From: Nocardia altamirensis NBRC 108246
GTDB lineage: Bacteria; Actinomycetota; Actinomycetes; Mycobacteriales; Mycobacteriaceae
Assembly: GCF_001612685.1 (NCBI RefSeq)
Contig: NZ_BDAY01000082.1
Span: 1 to 55,567 of the forward strand
Direction: 5' to 3'
DNA: 55,567 bases
The notes under the pieces are model-generated. The model saw only the letters and a list, made by a program, of their open reading frames with translations, searched no databases and had not been told where the DNA came from. Below are positions 43,697 through 51,305 of the stretch, piece by piece; the first letter of the stretch is position 1; each line of letters begins with the position of its first letter. Position numbers and translations under genes: made by a program.

Positions 43697-43733
43697 TCGG
43701 GGGACGAAACCCCAGGACTGTCGAGGAGCAACG

Positions 43734-45224
43734 ATGAATACAGCATCGCGCAGCGATTCGGTGCGGGGCGACGGGTGGGCGACGGGTGGGCGCACTGAGA
43801 CTGTCGAGAAGCGTCGTCACCGGGTGGTGGTGATCGGCTCGGGCTTCGGCGGCTTGTTCGGCACCAAGCACCTCAAGCATGCCGACGTGGACATCACGTT
43901 GATCTCCAAGACCACGTCGCACCTGTTCCAGCCGTTGCTCTACCAGGTGGCCACCGGCATCCTCTCCGTCGGCGAGATCGCGCCGGCGACCCGGTTGGTG
44001 CTGCGTAAGCAGAAGAACGCGCAGGTGCTGCTCGGCGATGTCATCGACATCGACCTCGAAGCCAAGACGGTCACCTCGCGCCTGCTCAACTCGAACACGG
44101 TCACCCCGTTCGACAGCCTGATCGTGGCCACCGGCGCGCAGCAGTCGTACTTCGGCAACAACCAGTTCGCCACCTACGCGCCAGGCATGAAGACCATCGA
44201 CGACGCGCTCGAACTACGCGGCCGCATCCTCGGTTCGTTCGAGGGTGCGGAGCTGGCCACCAGCCAGGAGATGCGGGACCGGCTGCTCACCTTCGTTGTG
44301 GTCGGCGCGGGCGCCACCGGTGTCGAATTGGCCGGGCAGATCGCCGAACTCGCCGATCGCACACTCGAAGGCACCTTTCACAACATCGACCCGCGCGACG
44401 CGCGCGTTGTGCTGCTCGAGGGGGCGGACGCGGTGCTCGCGCCGATGGGACCGAAGCTCGGCCTCAAGGCCAAGAAGCGGCTGGAGAAGATGGGCGTCGA
44501 GATCCAGCTCAACGCCATGGTCACCGACATCGACGCGCTCGGCGTGACGGTCAAGGACGCCGACGGGACCATCCGCCGTATCGAATCGTCCTGCAAGGTG
44601 TGGTCGGCCGGTGTGCAGGCAGGCCCGCTCGGCAAGATGCTCGCCGAACGGTCCGACGGCACCCAGGTCGACCGTGCGGGCCGGGTCATCGTCGAGCCGG
44701 ACCTCACCATCAAGGGCCACCCGAACGTCTTCGTGGTCGGCGACCTGATGTCGGTGCCCGGTGTGCCCGGGCAGGCGCAGGGCGCGATCCAGGGCGCAAC
44801 GTATGCGGCCAAGCAGATCAAGGCAGGACTGAAAGGCCAAGCGCCGCAGGACCGTAAGCCGTTCAAGTACTTCAACAAGGGCAGCATGGCGACCGTGTCG
44901 CGGTTCAATGCCGTCTGCCAGGTCGGCAAGCTGGAGTTCAGCGGATTCATCGCGTGGCTGGCCTGGCTGGCGCTGCACCTGTACTACCTGATCGGGTATC
45001 GCAGCCGGATCATCACCGTCATCCAGTGGTTCGTCACCTTCCTCGGGCGCAGCCGCGGTCAGATGGCAGCCACCGAGCAGTGGGTGTTCGCGCGGCTCGC
45101 GCTCGAGCAGGTGAACTCCGATGAGGAAGAGGCGGACGAGCTCGCGGCCGCGCTCGGTGCACCGCCTGCCAACGGCAAGCTCGCGGAGAAGGCGAAGGCG
45201 GCGGTCGATCGCCGGGTGGGCTGA
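43734..45224 (+). CDS. ndh: Type II NADH dehydrogenase
   Basis: 496 residues. FAD site VVVIGSGFGGLFGTKHL, NADH site FVVVGAGATGVELAGQIAEL, and the C-terminal membrane-binding segment FIAWLAWLALHLYYLIGYR typical of mycobacterial Ndh. It oxidises NADH and reduces menaquinone at the inner membrane without pumping protons. The N-terminus has about 27 extra polar residues. GAGGAG precedes the ATG. A textbook terminator follows. Confidence 0.93.
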   Translation: MNTASRSDSVRGDGWATGGRTETVEKRRHRVVVIGSGFGGLFGTKHLKHADVDITLISKTTSHLFQPLLYQVATGILSVGEIAPATRLVLRKQKNAQVLLGDVIDIDLEAKTVTSRLLNSNTVTPFDSLIVATGAQQSYFGNNQFATYAPGMKTIDDALELRGRILGSFEGAELATSQEMRDRLLTFVVVGAGATGVELAGQIAELADRTLEGTFHNIDPRDARVVLLEGADAVLAPMGPKLGLKAKKRLEKMGVEIQLNAMVTDIDALGVTVKDADGTIRRIESSCKVWSAGVQAGPLGKMLAERSDGTQVDRAGRVIVEPDLTIKGHPNVFVVGDLMSVPGVPGQAQGAIQGATYAAKQIKAGLKGQAPQDRKPFKYFNKGSMATVSRFNAVCQVGKLEFSGFIAWLAWLALHLYYLIGYRSRIITVIQWFVTFLGRSRGQMAATEQWVFARLALEQVNSDEEEADELAAALGAPPANGKLAEKAKAAVDRRVG

Positions 45225-45251
45225 GCTCGCTCGCACCAATCCGACAGACCT

Positions 45252-45300
45252 TTCGGTCCGAATACCGATGTGTTCATCGGTATTCGGACCGAAGTCTTTT
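45252..45300 (+). terminator. Rho-independent terminator of ndh
   Basis: Perfect 18-bp stem: TTCGGTCCGAATACCGAT (45252-45269) with 45276-45293, 6-nt loop, followed by GTCTTTT. Confidence 0.9.
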
Positions 45301-45472
45301 CACGCCAGTCACTTCCGTATCAGACCGGCGAATCGACCCGTCAGTAGCTAATTGTCGGCAATGCCAAAGGTGTTGTGTCGCCCGAAATCTGACCCATCCA
45401 TGTGCCCGGTGGATCCGAATGTGGGACGTCGCAAAGTGACATCTTTTCCTCCTGACGAAAGGCGATCTACCT

Positions 45473-46246
45473 ATGGGCACAGGCAAGCACAGAGCCCCCA
45501 ACCCGCAGCGCCAAAAGGTGGGCTCGATGGTCGCGGCAGGTGCGGTACCGCTGGTCCTCGCACTGGTCGGAACCGGCACCGCCAACGCCGAGCCTGCACA
45601 ACCCAACGCAGCGTCCCAGCCCGACCATCCTGCGCAGTGGCCCGCGGCCGAACCGCCCAACGCGATGCCGTACGAGGGCCTCAACATCCCCGACAACACC
45701 CGCAGCTCGCTGCAGTGGTCGCGGCCGATGCCGGACAAGAAGTACCTGGCCCCCGTCGGTGTGCTGCACGCGCCGGTGCCGGTTGCGCCGGTGCCGCCGA
45801 TCGCACCGCCGCCCGGCATGTTCCGCTTCGGCGACGTGCAGGTGCCCGCGCCGGACTGGATCGACCAGGAACAGGCCATCCAGATCAACGACAACTCGGC
45901 CATGGCCGAGGCCAACCTGGCGACCTTCCTCGACTCGATCGGCATGGAACGCAGCAGGTCGGACCGGATCGCCGGGCAGACCGTCGGCACCGCGGCGATG
46001 GGCGCGCTCGCCGGCGCGGCCTCCGCAGCGCCGTTCGCGGCCACCTCCGCGCTCGTCGGCGGCGTGGTCGGCTTGGTCGTCGGCCTGCCGTTCGTTCCGG
46101 TCGGCGTTGTCGCCGGGCCCATGCTCGGTGCTGGCTTCGGTGCGGCCATCATCACGGTGCCCGCGGCCGCCATCGGCGCGGCAGCCGGCGCGGCCGTCGG
46201 CGCGGTCAACTCGTTCAACGCGCCCTCGCGGGTAATCGGTGACTGA
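45473..46246 (+). CDS. Exported Pro- and Gly/Ala-rich protein
   Basis: 257 residues. Signal segment GSMVAAGAVPLVLALVGTGTANA. The mature N-terminus is rich in Pro, with VGVLHAPVPVAPVPPIAPPP and FGDVQVPAPDWID. The C-terminus is a long Gly/Ala/Val hydrophobic stretch (about 175-245, VGGVVGLVVGLPFVPVGVVAG) with small-residue spacing like a glycine zipper that could insert in or assemble at the outer envelope. Function is unknown to me. A strong terminator follows. Confidence 0.75.
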   Translation: MGTGKHRAPNPQRQKVGSMVAAGAVPLVLALVGTGTANAEPAQPNAASQPDHPAQWPAAEPPNAMPYEGLNIPDNTRSSLQWSRPMPDKKYLAPVGVLHAPVPVAPVPPIAPPPGMFRFGDVQVPAPDWIDQEQAIQINDNSAMAEANLATFLDSIGMERSRSDRIAGQTVGTAAMGALAGAASAAPFAATSALVGGVVGLVVGLPFVPVGVVAGPMLGAGFGAAIITVPAAAIGAAAGAAVGAVNSFNAPSRVIGD

Positions 46247-46278
46247 TGTAGCGCACCATGGCTCGTAGCGAAAGCAAC

Positions 46279-46326
46279 AAGGGTGGGAATCCGACGACAC
46301 TGTCGGGTTCCCACCCTTTCTTTTTC
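46279..46326 (+). terminator. Rho-independent terminator
   Basis: 17-bp stem, AAGGGTGGGAATCCGAC (46279-46295) with 46302-46318 and one G-U pair, 6-nt loop, then TTTCTTTTT. Confidence 0.92.
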
Positions 46327-46457
46327 ACCCCCTGAGCGCCCCCTAACCCTCTCTCTCCCATCCAGAATCACCCCCGGCGAGTCGCCAACGGCGAGTCGCC
46401 ACCCCACCAAGATCAGCGCAACCCAACAGCAATTACCAACCCCGCCGACCTCCTAGG

Positions 46458-46488
46458 ACTGGTGGCGCCGTCGCCCCACTCCGCCACA
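46458..46488 (+). repeat. Degenerate palindromic element, left remnant
   Basis: ACTGGTGGCGCCGTCGCCC and CTCCGCCACA match parts of the element but the arms are damaged and the loop shortened. Confidence 0.5.
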
Positions 46489-46489
46489 C

Positions 46490-46546
46490 AAAGTGGGAAC
46501 TGGTGGCGGCATCGCCCGAGTACCCTCCGCCACCAGTTCCCACTTT
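46490..46546 (+). repeat. Palindromic element copy, perfect 20-bp arms
   Basis: AAAGTGGGAACTGGTGGCGG (46490-46509) and its exact complement (46527-46546), 17-nt loop beginning CATCGCCCGAGTA. One more C-G pair outside. Confidence 0.92.
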
Positions 46547-46610
46547 GCGGCGGCGAACCATAGATACGCGCGCCGAATGGTCAACGAGCGCCGCGGCCGT
46601 GCTGATCACG

Positions 46611-46661
46611 CAAAGGGGAACTGGCGGCGGCATCGGTTGAGGCCTCTACATCAGGTCCCAC
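46611..46661 (+). repeat. Palindromic element copy, degraded right arm
   Basis: The left arm CAAAGGGGAACTGGCGGCGG is near-consensus and CATCGG starts the loop, but the right arm is reduced to TCAGGTCCCAC. It starts 121 bp after the previous copy. Confidence 0.7.
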
Positions 46662-46702
46662 GCGGCAGAACTTGTCGCACCCTGGGTGCATAGTGCCTGG
46701 GC

Positions 46703-47605
46703 ATGGGGGCACTGGATGAACCGTTTCCCGGGTCGTGGGCGATGGCGGCTGGGCTGATTTCGCGATGGGAACTGCGGCACAATTTCGTGCGGGTGTTCCC
46801 CGATGTCTACATGCGTAGCGGGTGTTCGCTCGATGCGGAAGGGCGCGCCCGCGCCGCGGCGCACTGGGCGAAGGGGGATGGTGTCCTGATCGGATACTCG
46901 GCGGCGGCATTGCACGGCACTCGGTGGCTGGATCCGGAGGCGCCCGCACACATCGCCCGAATGGGACACTGCAAGCCGCCCAGCGGGATTCGGGTACTGC
47001 GAGCCGTCGTCGATCCCGCCGAATGCTGCGAGGTCGATGGATTTCGCGTGACGACACCTGCCAGAACAGCCTTCGACCTGGGCCGTCAACTGCCCCGCAA
47101 CGAAGCCGTGCCCGTCCTCGACGCGCTGTGCGCGGCAACCGGGCTGGTTCCCTCGGAGATCGCGACCGTGGCCCGCGCTCATCCTGGCATGCGTGGAGTG
47201 GGCCGTCTGTCGACCATTGTCGACCTGATCGACGGTGGTGCGGAGTCACCACCGGAATCACATACCCGGCTGCTGCTGGTCGACGCCGGACTACCCAAGC
47301 CCACAACGCAACTGGTAGTTCGCGATGCATACGGCGCATTTGTCGCCCGCGTCGACATGGGTTGGGAGCCCTGGCGCGTGGCTGTCGAATACGACGGCGC
47401 CCAACACTGGACCGACCCCGCCCAGCGCACCAAGGACATCGACCGCATCGCCACCCTGGAATCCCTGGGCTGGCGCATAATCCGCGTCAACGCCACCCTC
47501 CTCCGCCACCGCCCCCACGTCATCCTCGATCGCGTCCGCACAGCCCTGTCCGCACAGGGCTGGACGGCTGATCAGTGGGAACTGTCGGCGGCATCCCCCA
47601 AGTAG
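46703..47605 (+). CDS. DUF559 endonuclease-like protein with AbiEi-type N-terminal part
   Basis: 300 residues. The first 180 residues read like the AbiEi/winged-helix proteins of actinobacteria (YSAAALHGTRWLDP, FRVTTPARTAFDLGRQLP). The C-terminus is a Vsr-like PD-(D/E)xK fold: FVARVDMGWEPWRVAVEYDG with the Asp and Glu, and TLESLGWRIIRVNATLL. The family is common in actinobacteria and its activity is mostly untested. The final ten residues and the stop codon come from a palindromic repeat (47574 on), so the C-terminus is borrowed. The ATG has weak ribosome-binding sequence; ATG 46742 is possible. Confidence 0.8.
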   Translation: MGALDEPFPGSWAMAAGLISRWELRHNFVRVFPDVYMRSGCSLDAEGRARAAAHWAKGDGVLIGYSAAALHGTRWLDPEAPAHIARMGHCKPPSGIRVLRAVVDPAECCEVDGFRVTTPARTAFDLGRQLPRNEAVPVLDALCAATGLVPSEIATVARAHPGMRGVGRLSTIVDLIDGGAESPPESHTRLLLVDAGLPKPTTQLVVRDAYGAFVARVDMGWEPWRVAVEYDGAQHWTDPAQRTKDIDRIATLESLGWRIIRVNATLLRHRPHVILDRVRTALSAQGWTADQWELSAASPK

Positions 47606-47626
47606 AGTCCGCCACCAGTTCCCACT
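47574..47626 (+). repeat. Palindromic element copy overlapping a gene end
   Basis: AGTGGGAACTGTCGGCGG (47574-47591), 17-nt loop, then the right arm CCGCCACCAGTTCCCACT (47609-47626); two mismatches between the arms. Its loop TAG (47603-47605) is the stop codon of the DUF559 gene. Confidence 0.9.
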
Positions 47627-47696
47627 CTGCGGCCCCGAACCATCGACACGCCCACCCAACAGTCGCCGTGCCGGACCACCGGCACTGATCACGCAA

Positions 47697-47749
47697 AGTG
47701 GGAACTGGTGGCGGCATCGGCCGAGTAGGCTCCGCCACCAGTTCCCACT
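47697..47749 (+). repeat. Palindromic element copy, perfect 18-bp arms
   Basis: AGTGGGAACTGGTGGCGG (47697-47714) and CCGCCACCAGTTCCCACT (47732-47749), 17-nt loop CATCGGCCGAGTAGGCT. It starts 123 bp after the previous copy. Confidence 0.92.
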
Positions 47750-47803
47750 CGGCGCGACGAACCATCGACACGCCCGCAACACGCCGGGGCATAGGATCGG
47801 CGG

Positions 47804-48454
47804 GTGGGTGAGATCGGGTCGACGAGGCTGGCGACGCTGCTTGCGTTGGCGGATTCGCGGTTGCCGATTGGTGGGCACGTGCATTCCGGGGGTGTCGAGG
47901 AGGCGATCGGCTCGGGGCTGGTGCGTGATGTTGTGACCGTCGAGTTGTACTTGCGTCGGCGCATCCGGACTTCGGGGCTGGTCGCGGCATCGTTGGCCGC
48001 CGCGGTGTGTGCGGGTGCGCTCGAACCGGCGCGGGCCGAGGCAGAGGCCGACGCGCGGACACCCTCGCCCGGCGCGCGAACGGCGTCGCGTGCTCAAGGG
48101 CGGGGTCTGCTGCGATTGGCCAAACAGCTATGGCCTCAAGAGGATTGGGGCGCTGTCGGTCCGCGGCCGCACCTATCCACCGTGTTCGGTATGGTCGGCG
48201 CCGCCTGCGCGGTGACCCCGCTGGAGATCGCGGGCGTCGTCATCTACACCACCCTCACCGGTGCCGCGACCGCCGCGCAGCGCCTGCTTGCGCTCGACCC
48301 GGCTGCCGTCGCGGGCTGCACGATCCGCCTCGCCGACCTGTGTGACCGCACCGCTGCCGAGGCGGTCGACGGCCTCGCCTGCCTGTCCGACCCGCTGCAG
48401 GATGTGCTCGCCGAGCGCCATCTGCACCGCGATATGCCGTTGTTCGCCAGCTGA
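47804..48454 (+). CDS. ureF: Urease accessory protein UreF
   Basis: 216 residues from a GTG with AGGATCGG upstream. LLALADSRLPIGGHVHSGGVEEAI is the family N-terminus; LLRLAKQLWP and PHLSTVFGMVGAACAVTPLE follow. UreF acts with UreG and UreD in nickel delivery to apo-urease. The structural genes ureABC, usually just upstream, are not in this window. Confidence 0.92.
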   Translation: MGEIGSTRLATLLALADSRLPIGGHVHSGGVEEAIGSGLVRDVVTVELYLRRRIRTSGLVAASLAAAVCAGALEPARAEAEADARTPSPGARTASRAQGRGLLRLAKQLWPQEDWGAVGPRPHLSTVFGMVGAACAVTPLEIAGVVIYTTLTGAATAAQRLLALDPAAVAGCTIRLADLCDRTAAEAVDGLACLSDPLQDVLAERHLHRDMPLFAS

Positions 48455-48480
48455 GTCCCCGAAAGAAGGAGTCACCAACC

Positions 48481-49197
48481 ATGCCCCCGCATCTGATCGA
48501 CGGTGAACCGCACGACCACACCCACGATCGGCCCAAGCGTCAGCGCACGCCGGGCGAGGCGCTGCGCATCGGCATCGGCGGCCCGGTCGGGTCGGGCAAG
48601 ACGGCGCTGGTGGCCGCGCTGTGCAGGCAGCTGCGCAACGAGCTGTCGCTCGCGGTGCTGACCAACGACATCTACACCACCGAGGACGCCGACTTCCTGC
48701 GCCGCAACGCGGTGCTGCCCGACGAGCGGATCACCGCCGTGCAGACCGGCGGCTGCCCGCACACCGCGATTCGCGACGACATCACCGCCAACCTCGACGC
48801 CATCGACGACCTGATCGCCGCCAATCCACCGCTGGACCTGATCCTGGTCGAGTCCGGCGGCGACAATCTGACCGCCACCTTCTCCTCCGGCCTGATCGAC
48901 GTGCAGATCTTCGTGGTCGACGTCGCGGGCGGCGACAAGGTGCCGCGCAAAGGTGGTCCCGGCGTGACGTTCTCGGATCTGCTCGTGGTCAACAAGACCG
49001 ACCTCGCCCCGCTCGTCGGCGCCGATCTGGGTGTGATGGAGCGCGACGCCGCGAAGGTGCGCGAGGGCCGCCCGACCGCGTTGATCTCGCTGACCGACGA
49101 CCCGGCCGCCACCCCGGTGCTCGCCTGGGTGCGCGAGCAGCTGCGCGTCATCGCCGAACAGGACCGCACCGGCACCGAATCCACTGTTGCGCACTGA
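48481..49197 (+). CDS. ureG: Urease accessory GTPase UreG
   Basis: 238 residues. P-loop GGPVGSGKTALVAALCRQL, the nickel-binding-type VQTGGCPHTAIRDD (Cys-Pro-His), VESGGDNLTATF and the guanine motif VVNKTDLAP. GAAGGAG precedes the ATG. The N-terminus has His-rich PHLIDGEPHDHTHD, which may hold nickel. Overlaps ureD by 11 bp. Confidence 0.95.
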   Translation: MPPHLIDGEPHDHTHDRPKRQRTPGEALRIGIGGPVGSGKTALVAALCRQLRNELSLAVLTNDIYTTEDADFLRRNAVLPDERITAVQTGGCPHTAIRDDITANLDAIDDLIAANPPLDLILVESGGDNLTATFSSGLIDVQIFVVDVAGGDKVPRKGGPGVTFSDLLVVNKTDLAPLVGADLGVMERDAAKVREGRPTALISLTDDPAATPVLAWVREQLRVIAEQDRTGTESTVAH

Positions 49198-49843
49198 ATT
49201 ACGGATCATCGCGATCGCGACGGCGGTCCCCGAGATCCACGCGAGCGGCGGGCTTTCGGCCCGCCGCACCGGCGCGCATGCGGTGCACATGATCGGCACT
49301 GCGGCCACTCCACTCGGCGGCGACGAACTCGACATCATCATCGTGGTCGGCCCGAACGCGCGGCTCACGGTGCGTTCGGTCGCGGCCACCATCGCCTTGC
49401 CGAGCGCGGCGACGCCATTGTCGTTGGCGCACTGGCATTTCGAGGTGGCGGACGGAGGCGAGCTCGACTTCGACCCTGAGCCGACGATCGTTGCGGGCGG
49501 CGCGCATCACCACACCACCACTTCGATCGCGCTGGCGCCGAACGCCAAACTGCGCCTGCGCGAACGCATCCAGATCGGCCGCTCCGGCGAGGACCACGGC
49601 GGCTGGCGCGGCGACCTGATCGCCGATATCGGCTCAACCCCGTTGCTGCGCCACCGACTGGAACTCGGCGCGGGCACCTCCACGGACGACGCGCTCACCG
49701 CCCCCCGCGCCTTGTCCTCCGAACTGCGCTATCCCGACGACCGCCCAGCGAAAACTGTCGGCCTGACCGAGACCCGACTTCCGCTAGCCGCTGGTGGCAC
49801 CCTGCTCACTCGCACGAGTGCACTGCTCACCACCGCCCACTGA
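49187..49843 (+). CDS. ureD: Urease accessory protein UreD
   Basis: 218 residues from a TTG inside the ureG end. LTVRSVAATIALPS and WHFEVADGGELDFDPEPTIVAGGAHH, then RERIQIGRSGEDHGGWRGDL, are UreD/UreH blocks. It scaffolds UreF and UreG on the apo-enzyme. It is short for the general family but near the mycobacterial length. Its last 80 bp look like the founding unit of the tandem repeat that follows. Confidence 0.87.
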   Translation: MRTELRIIAIATAVPEIHASGGLSARRTGAHAVHMIGTAATPLGGDELDIIIVVGPNARLTVRSVAATIALPSAATPLSLAHWHFEVADGGELDFDPEPTIVAGGAHHHTTTSIALAPNAKLRLRERIQIGRSGEDHGGWRGDLIADIGSTPLLRHRLELGAGTSTDDALTAPRALSSELRYPDDRPAKTVGLTETRLPLAAGGTLLTRTSALLTTAH

Positions 49844-49845
49844 AA

Positions 49846-50280
49846 CTGTGAGCCGAGTCCCGGTTTCCATCCGCCATCGGCGGCAGGCCTACTTGCCCGC
49901 ACGGGCGCACACCTCGCCACCGCCCGCTGAGCTGTAGGCCAAGTCCTGGCGCCCATCGACGGCAGCTCAGCCTGCCCGCACGGGCACACTCCTCGCCACC
50001 GCCCGCTGAACTGTGAGCCGAGTCCCGGTTTCCATCCGCCATCGGCGGCAGGCCTACTTGCCCGCATGGGCGCACAGCTCGCCACCGCCCGCTGAGCTGT
50101 AGGCCAAGTCCTGGCGCCCAGCGGCAGCGCCACTTACCCGCCCGGGGTGCACTCCTCGCCACCGCCCGCTGAACCGTGGGCCGAGTCCTAGCTTCCATCG
50201 GCATCGGCATCGGCATCGGCATCGGCATCGGCATCGGCGGCAGCTTACTTACCTGCACGGGCGCACTCCTCGACGCTCGT
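49846..50280. repeat. Tandem repeat, 165-bp higher-order period
   Basis: Units start with CTGT(G/A)(A/G)GCC at 49846, 49932, 50011, 50097 and about 50174. Units 1 and 3, and 2 and 4, are nearly identical, giving a 165-bp double unit. Each ends CTCGCCACCGCCCGCTGA, matching the ureD terminus (CTCACCACCGCCCACTGA). Confidence 0.85.
50197..50238. repeat. ATCGGC hexamer array, seven copies
   Basis: Seven exact tandem ATCGGC units inside the last unit of the larger repeat. Such arrays are prone to slipped-strand length change. Confidence 0.95.
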
Positions 50281-50314
50281 TGCCCCATTGGGCGGGCGTA
50301 CCGATGACTCGCCG

Positions 50315-50377
50315 CGCCGAGTGGGAACTGGTGGCGGACGCTACTCGGGCGATGCCGCCACCAGTTCCCACTCGGCG
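50315..50377 (-). repeat. Palindromic element copy, perfect 23-bp arms
   Basis: A 23-bp arm at 50315-50337 (core GTGGGAACTGGTGGCGG) and its exact complement at 50355-50377, 17-nt loop. The loop and flanks read in the consensus direction on the minus strand, 16 nt after the SDR stop. Confidence 0.93.
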
Positions 50378-50393
50378 TGATCGGTGCGGTTGG

Positions 50394-51305
50394 TTAGCGG
50401 CCGGGGCGGCGGCGGAGTCGGGATTGGAAGCCGGGGGCGGCGGAGAGGCTGCGTTCGAAGAAGCGTTGGACTTGGTTGCGGGTGATGTTGGTCCAGGCTT
50501 GGACTGGGGCTGACCACCAGGGGGCGATCTCGCGGGGTTTGGCGGTGACCGCGTGGCAGACCAGGTCGGAGGCTTCGTCGACGGTGAGGCCGGGGACGCG
50601 GCTGAAGTCGGTGGGGGCGCTCATTCTGGTGTGCACCAAGGGCATGTAGATGGAGGTGGTGGTGACGCCGTCGCTGGAGACTTCCGCGGCGACGCTGCGT
50701 AGCCAGACGTCGAAGGCCGATTTCGAGGCGCCGTAGGCCGCCCACTGTGGAGCGGGCGGCATGAGGACGCCCCAGGTGGAGATGTTGACGATGTGGCCCT
50801 GTTTGCGGGCGCGCATGTCCGGAATCAGGGTGAGCAGCAGGCGGACCGGGCCGAGGTAGTTGATGTCGATGGTGCGGGTGAAATCGTGGAATCGGTCGTA
50901 GGACTTGTTGATCGACCGACGAATCGACTTGCCCGCGTTGTTGATCACCACATCGAGGTGACCGTGTTCGTCGAGGAGTTGCAGAGCGAGTTGCTCGACC
51001 GCGTCCATATCGGTGAGGTCGGTCGGGTAGACGTGCGCCGTGCCACCGTCGGCTTTGATCTCGGCGGCAACCTGATGCAGGTCGTCTGCGGACCTGGCGA
51101 CCAGCAACACGATCGCTCCTGCCGCGCCGAGCTTGCGCGCGCTCGCCTTGCCGATGCCGTGCGACGCGCCGGTCACCAGCACGACTTTCCCATCGACGGC
51201 CTCGCGCAACGACTTCTCGCGCGGACGGGACGTCGGATACAGCAGCCGGCTCGCCACTCGCTCGGCCATCGGCCGCCCATTGCTCTGCGCGGAAGTGTCA
51301 GTCAC
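50394..51305 (-). CDS. Short-chain dehydrogenase/reductase
   Basis: 303 residues. Cofactor site VTGASHGIGKASARKL (about 44-59), VVINNAGKSIRRS, catalytic Ser in VNISTWGV and Tyr/Lys in YGASK. The C-terminal extension (PWWSAPVQAWTNITRNQVQ) is typical of mycobacterial lipid-related SDRs. The start is GTG at 51305; ATG at 51269 is an alternative. Substrate unknown. Confidence 0.85.
   Translation of the reverse strand: MTDTSAQSNGRPMAERVASRLLYPTSRPREKSLREAVDGKVVLVTGASHGIGKASARKLGAAGAIVLLVARSADDLHQVAAEIKADGGTAHVYPTDLTDMDAVEQLALQLLDEHGHLDVVINNAGKSIRRSINKSYDRFHDFTRTIDINYLGPVRLLLTLIPDMRARKQGHIVNISTWGVLMPPAPQWAAYGASKSAFDVWLRSVAAEVSSDGVTTTSIYMPLVHTRMSAPTDFSRVPGLTVDEASDLVCHAVTAKPREIAPWWSAPVQAWTNITRNQVQRFFERSLSAAPGFQSRLRRRPGR

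Larger units (their letters stand above)
46327..46702. other. Intergenic region with palindromic repeats
   Basis: No gene. After a stretch of simple sequence with two CGGCGAGTCGCCA-like copies near 46380-46402, it holds one perfect and two degraded copies of the palindromic element described separately. It ends 40 bp before the DUF559 gene. Confidence 0.65.
49844..50393. other. 550-bp repeat-filled intergenic region
   Basis: No gene. It holds the 79-86-bp tandem units (49846 to about 50280) with a nested ATCGGC array, then one perfect palindromic element (50315-50377). It separates the convergent ureD and SDR genes. Confidence 0.7.

Noticed and set aside
46703..47605. AbiEi-like gene as an AbiE phage-defence toxin-antitoxin pair
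   Set aside because: No AbiEii nucleotidyltransferase follows, and the C-terminus is a DUF559 nuclease-like domain instead.
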